This document shows, in pieces, positions 60,298 to 64,000 of a stretch of 64,000 nt of DNA. The stretch is from Harmonia axyridis (lineage: Eukaryota; Arthropoda; Insecta; Coleoptera; Coccinellidae). The position numbers were made by a program, and so were the translations under genes. The notes below the pieces were generated by a model. That model saw only the letters and a list, made by a program, of their open reading frames with translations, was not told the origin of the DNA and searched no databases. The DNA lies in the NCBI RefSeq assembly GCF_914767665.1, contig NC_059504.1:24840001-24904000 (forward strand). The letters run 5' to 3'. The stretch's first letter is position 1. Every line of letters begins with the position of its first letter.

Positions 60298-60873
60298 GTA
60301 GATGTCATACAATAAGCTTAGGTACTTGTAAACATAACGCCATCGAAATGTTAGTCGATTTGTGACTGCATCATGAAGTTATTCTCGATTAAACATGTAA
60401 ATTTACGAGCCAAATTCTCGTCTCTGCGGAAAGTTTTGATTTTCTGCTTCAATATGAAGAAATATGCGGCTGAGGGTCATCGAATGCTCACAAATACCTA
60501 TGGTGAGGGCGCTATTAATGAGAGAATGGCCGAGAGTGGTTTCAACGCTTCAAGAACGGTGATTTTGATGTCGAAGACCAGCATGGTGGTGGAAGAGATA
60601 AGGTTTTCGAAGATGCAGAATTGGAGGCATTACTTGACCAAAACTCGTGTCAAACGCAACAAGAATCTCAGGCGATCGTTATCGAACGCAATTAATGCAT
60701 TCGAGCCGAGTATTCGAAGAAAAACGGCCGCAATACAACAAGAGACATAATAAAGTGATTTTACAGCATGACAATATTCGAAATCATCGAAAGTATCGAA
60801 TGTATAATCAATTTTTCACAATGAAGCCTCGAATTTCGGAAAAAACGGCGGACAAAAAATTGTACGCCTATGT
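60298..60873 (+). mobile_element. mariner element, internally deleted, copy 2
   Basis: The left terminus GTAGATGTCATACAATAAGC matches copy 1. From ATG at 60373 the frame reads FCFNMKKYAAEGHRMLTNTY and GEGAINER; frame changes follow, with HGGGR, EDAELEAL and QTQQES in different frames. A deletion then joins this to ISGDRYRTQLM and EKRPQYNKRHNKVILQHDN, after which the sequence jumps to the 3' end (GCCTCGAATTTCGGAAAAAA to TGTACGCCTATG). The first catalytic Asp and the C-terminal third are gone. The element is 0.58 kb. Its deletion differs from that of copy 1, so the two copies were shortened independently. Its right end is followed by the target duplication of the element at 60882. Confidence 0.85.
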
Positions 60874-60881
60874 GCATTTCG
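60874..60881. repeat. 8-bp target duplication, left
   Basis: GCATTTCG immediately precedes the element at 60882 and is repeated perfectly at 62558-62565. Confidence 0.93.
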
Positions 60882-62557
60882 CAGGGCCCCCGCAAGGGTC
60901 ATCAACGCCCGCGTGCCGAAAATATTTTGGCGCCCCAAAAAGGGGGGAAGTGGAGAAAAACGTCGCAGGATAATCGGCAAAAAATGTTTCAGTTTTTGTT
61001 AGGAATTTATTTGTAGAAGAGTTAAAAAAACTATCAGCAACCTTTATTGAATGCCTTAAGAACTTTATGCTGTCAGTTGTTGCATAATACATTCTTTAAA
61101 TGTTTCATTATTTTATTCAAGCATTCGATCAAAACCGCATTTTATTTTAATTTTGTAATGAAACTGCAGAGTTTTCAAAACCTGAGCTTTATTCTTCTTT
61201 AAATTATTCATAATATTATATTAAAATATTAATATTATTATTAATAATTATTAAATATTATTCCATACTCCCAGCCATCTTCTCCCTTTGTTGAAATCTA
61301 GCTTTTTTTTGCTCTCGAAATTTTGCACCAGAAGGTTTCTCTTGTATGGCTCCTAGAATTTAAGAAAAACTTGATCCAAAATTGGTAAGGACATTCACCC
61401 ATGATTTACTTTGCGCCATCCCTTTGAGAATAATCCGTATGTTTTCATTTTTATGAATTTAAACCTTAAATCCGAGCCTTTAAACCTAAACGGAGTTAAT
61501 ATTATTAATAATAATAAGTTAAGACCGATCTGAAGCACATACCCTGTTCCTATTATAATAATTAATTTTTGGCAAAGGGGAAATATAATTTTTTCAGAAT
61601 GTCAAACGACTACGAACATCAAATAAATAATACAGATCCAGGGTGCATATTGAAAAAAAAATTAAGTATAATATGATGGTGGCCCCAGGTAACAAATTCA
61701 AAATATCAAAGTCGATTAAATTTTTTCACGATTACAAACAATACTTCCCTATTTGAAGCAAATAAAAATAATATTATAGTATATAGGTATGGGTATAGGT
61801 ATTTAGGATGTGCACCATTTTAAACAGAAAAAAAAATATCGAATTTTATAGACTAATAGAAATGCTAATACTGTATGTGGATAGGTACTTACCATTTCAT
61901 AAAATTTAATTTAATCACAACAAGAAACAGTAAAACAAACCACAATTACACAAAATACAAATCTTTCCAATTATCTGAGTATTTTAATTTTTTGCGTCTT
62001 GACCTCAACCCCTAAACGTTTCGAAACAAAATAACTATTCTTTGGATAGGTTTCTGCTGTTATAGCATAGCAAGCAGATTTTGGTAGTTTCAGAAATTCT
62101 CTGTAACATGTAGTATTTTTCCTACAGATGGTGGCGAAAGTTTCAGTAATTTCCCTGGCTAAAAGCTATCGCTTCGGTATTTATGATTGTTTATGTGTAC
62201 CATATGCGTTTTAGTGATGATCGAAGAAATGGTGCCCGCTGTCCGGTGCAAGGTGGTCCATAAAGAAATCCCGTACCGACAAAGGGATGATTATTTATGA
62301 TTTGTTTACTCGAAAAGAATCGTATAATTGCAATCTGTGGCCGAGGTTATTTTATAGGGATTGTGACGTTCGGGAACTTCTTTGGATGTGTAAAAGGTGT
62401 CTTTGAACGTTTAAAATTGTTGAAAAAATAAAAAAAAAATTTTTCAAAAACCTTTGGTCTTTCGGATTTTCATGCGGTCTATAAGAGATTTTGGCGCCCC
62501 TTAAGAGTGGCGCCCGCGTGCGGTGCACGCGTTGAACGCGCGGTTGCGGGGGCCCTG
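60882..62557. mobile_element. hAT-type element, 1.68 kb, perfect termini and target duplication
   Basis: Perfect 14-bp inverted termini CAGGGCCCCCGCAA open and close the element, flanked by the perfect 8-bp duplication GCATTTCG. CAGGG termini and an 8-bp duplication are the hAT signature. The subterminal zones are GC-rich (GCGTGCCG, GGCGCCCC, GCACGCGTTGAACGCGCGG), while the interior is AT-rich. On the minus strand around 62095-61970 a short open stretch reads FLKLPKSACYAITAETYP, but I cannot recognise a transposase, so it is best regarded as non-autonomous. It inserted at the right end of the mariner at 60298-60873, so it is younger than that mariner. Confidence 0.9.
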
Positions 62558-62565
62558 GCATTTCG
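62558..62565. repeat. 8-bp target duplication, right
   Basis: GCATTTCG, identical to 60874-60881. Confidence 0.93.
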
Positions 62566-62880
62566 AAACTTTCATTCCCATTCATCACTTTTACTAGAAG
62601 GTCTCTAGTTGCAGAACTTTCAAGAATTATTTGAAGAAATATAGGTCAGAATAATTGTCTTTCGAATTATTGAACAAGCTCCATTGAGCACCAAAGAGAG
62701 CAACCTATCAAATATAACTTTCTACTGCAATTATTTGAAAAGGTTCATTGAGCACTAAGGAAATCAACTCAACAAAAAAGAAATGGACCTTTCTTCCTAA
62801 CAATCACATTTCAAATAATTCCATTACATTCAATCAACTTGAGAATTATTATGTACAGAATATTTTTCTCATGGGCTCAC
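62566..62880. other. Intronic sequence next to exon A
   Basis: AT-rich; contains a diverged direct repeat of TTGAGCACTAA/TTGAGCACCAA-type words at 62690-62760. No gene. Confidence 0.4.
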
Positions 62881-63695
62881 CTTTCTTCCTTCCAGTTTTT
62901 TCTAACAAACAGTTCATCTATTCCTGACACATTGTTATTGTCGTCCTGTTCGCCCACCAGAGATTTCTCTTCACCAAGTTGATCACCCACCACAGCTGAA
63001 AATTTGAACTTATATCTGTCACTAAACATCTCAGGTACATCATCCAAAAACTCTTCAATCAGAAAATTTCTCACTGAACTAACATACGAGTCCGAACTAC
63101 TCCCACTATCACTTACACTACACGACAAATCCGGGATTTTTGAACTATTATATCCGCACTCTTCGAAGCTTAATACATCAGGTACAAAAGAACTATAATG
63201 AGAATCTTCAACTCGGTCCCCGCACACATCTTTCGCTCGGTTTTCGGAAGCACTGCAATCATATGTTTCAGACGCGCGTAGAACTTCACCCAAGCTGCCG
63301 CACCCACCACGGTCAATTTGACATTGACGCGACTGTGGTACCGCGCTACTCTCGAGTGGTTCTGCAGTCTCTCCCCGATCAATTTGCAGCATGTCGTGTC
63401 TTTGTATGGGCGCGACGTTGCCCACGTGCTCGAAAGCACTCACGTTTCGATTGTCACCTTCCAGCTCTATATGGTCATTGTCTTCGGTACTGTTAGCGTA
63501 CGTTACCAAGACGCTAGCGGTACCGCCGGTGTCCAAGGCTTGTTTCTCGCGTTCGCTCTCTCGGCTCTGCCAGTCATAGGGGCCGTTTTTCCCCGATCGT
63601 TGGGTTGTATCGCCTGTTTCCGTCGAGTTGGTATTGTCGTCGTCACGGTTAGGTGATTCCTCTTCCGGTACCGACGGTGGTTGCGGTGGAGGTGC
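62881..63695 (-). CDS. Giant-intron gene, exon A (unrecognised, 5'-most visible exon)
   Basis: An exon of 815 nt with acceptor TTTTTTCAAG ending at 63696 and donor GTGAGC at 62880; phase 0 in, phase 2 out. The frame is open throughout. It starts with a proline-rich patch APPPQPPSVPEEESP, followed by polar, acidic sequence with no fold signature, a Cys-containing middle (QCQIDRGGCGSLGEV), and then a Ser run (SVSDSGSSSDSYVSS) leading into RNFLIEEFLDDVPEMF and DRYKFKFSAVVG, the only strongly structured part. It ends IDELFVRKNWKEE-R, joined in frame to exon B. Since the acceptor is phase 0 and no in-frame ATG start is needed, the true start lies in an exon to the right of the window. The open frames on the opposite strand here are antisense shadows. 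Confidence 0.82.
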
Positions 63696-64000
63696 CTTGA
63701 AAAAATCGGGAATTTAGACGGAATGTGGCTTGGTAATGGAGTAGTGTGGGAGATGGTACTTTCTTCGGTTTACAGTATCAATATTCATGAGTTGTGTTGA
63801 TTAGTACTACTAGCATTCATTATGATTTTATGGATACTAACTTGATTTTCTCACACATAATTATTCCTAGTTTGAAGAATGGTATTTTTAGATGTAATCT
63901 CGAAAGATAATTTGTAACGTTGTAGCGATGAATAACTTCATCTTGAAAATTGAAATTGAAATTTTGATTGAGTGGAGTGTTATATACCAAGGGCGTAGAA
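63696..64000. other. Intron upstream of exon A
   Basis: AT-rich sequence upstream of the acceptor on the minus strand. No promoter or exon is recognised up to the window edge. Confidence 0.45.

Larger units (their letters stand above)
50312..62880 (-). other. Intron between exons A and B, about 12.6 kb
   Basis: Donor GTGAGC at 62880-62875 and acceptor CTTACAG before exon B, phase 2 on both sides. The intron holds a Tc1 copy, a non-LTR remnant, a foldback, dispersed repeats, a mariner and a hAT-type element. At 50312-51696, 54021-55395 and 56826-60297 I see no gene. Confidence 0.75.

Noticed and set aside
63140..63656. Plus-strand frames opposite exon A
   Set aside because: Antisense of a coding exon, with no motif of their own.

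Overview
The window reads as an AT-rich insect nuclear genome: GT-AG introns of 10 kb and more, and mariner, Tc1, hAT, Crypton, Penelope-like and non-LTR remnants mixed with many TA-flanked foldback elements. The order cannot be fixed from sequence alone; a beetle is a reasonable guess and no more. I saw no bacterial, organelle or viral gene organisation, no rRNA or convincing tRNA, and no CRISPR array.

Host genes are sparse. The main one lies on the minus strand and enters from the right edge. Three coding exons (63695-62881, 50311-49593, 38918-38247) have clean splice sites, and their phases chain exactly (2/2, then 1/1) across introns of about 12.6 and 10.7 kb. Together they encode roughly 735 residues of an acidic, mostly disordered protein. 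It has a proline-rich patch, a short charged helix, an RVxF-type phosphatase-1 docking candidate (RVVF) followed by a conserved-looking acidic block, and a Cys-rich segment. The gene continues beyond both ends of this run. The second gene is on the plus strand at 35651-36040: an intronless 129-residue protein with four membrane segments, an MGNxxS N-terminus and a nearby AATAAA. A further minus-strand exon candidate (33706-33500) and a decayed ankyrin-repeat fragment (28.2-28.7 kb) are less certain.

Most of the rest is mobile DNA. Left third: Tc1 copies at 1.2-2.6 kb (decayed) and 8.75-10.06 kb (catalytic domain open), an R2-like non-LTR remnant (5.6-6.4 kb, minus), a G-rich 241-bp MITE (7.7 kb), a 1.5-kb foldback (14.2-15.75 kb) and a possible solo LTR (17.4-18.2 kb). 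Middle: a Crypton N-terminal fragment (19.6 kb), nested foldbacks (20.7-22.0 kb), a 1.74-kb hAT element with perfect 8-bp target duplications (23.5-25.2 kb), a 1.25-kb foldback (26.8-28.07 kb), a mariner (30.5-31.4 kb) and a non-LTR tail (32.2-32.6 kb). Right half: a Tc1 tail (37.2-37.8 kb), a Penelope GIY-YIG fragment (39.5 kb), a decayed but nearly full-length Crypton tyrosine recombinase (47.9-49.0 kb), a Tc1 (51.7-52.4 kb), a non-LTR reverse transcriptase (53.0-54.0 kb), a second mariner (60.3-60.9 kb) and a hAT-type element (60.9-62.6 kb) with a perfect 8-bp target duplication at the end of that mariner.

The most unusual content is the pair of Crypton remnants, the satellite-bearing hAT element, the family of large TA-flanked foldbacks that share an internal block, and the unrecognised giant-intron gene with its possible PP1-docking segment.
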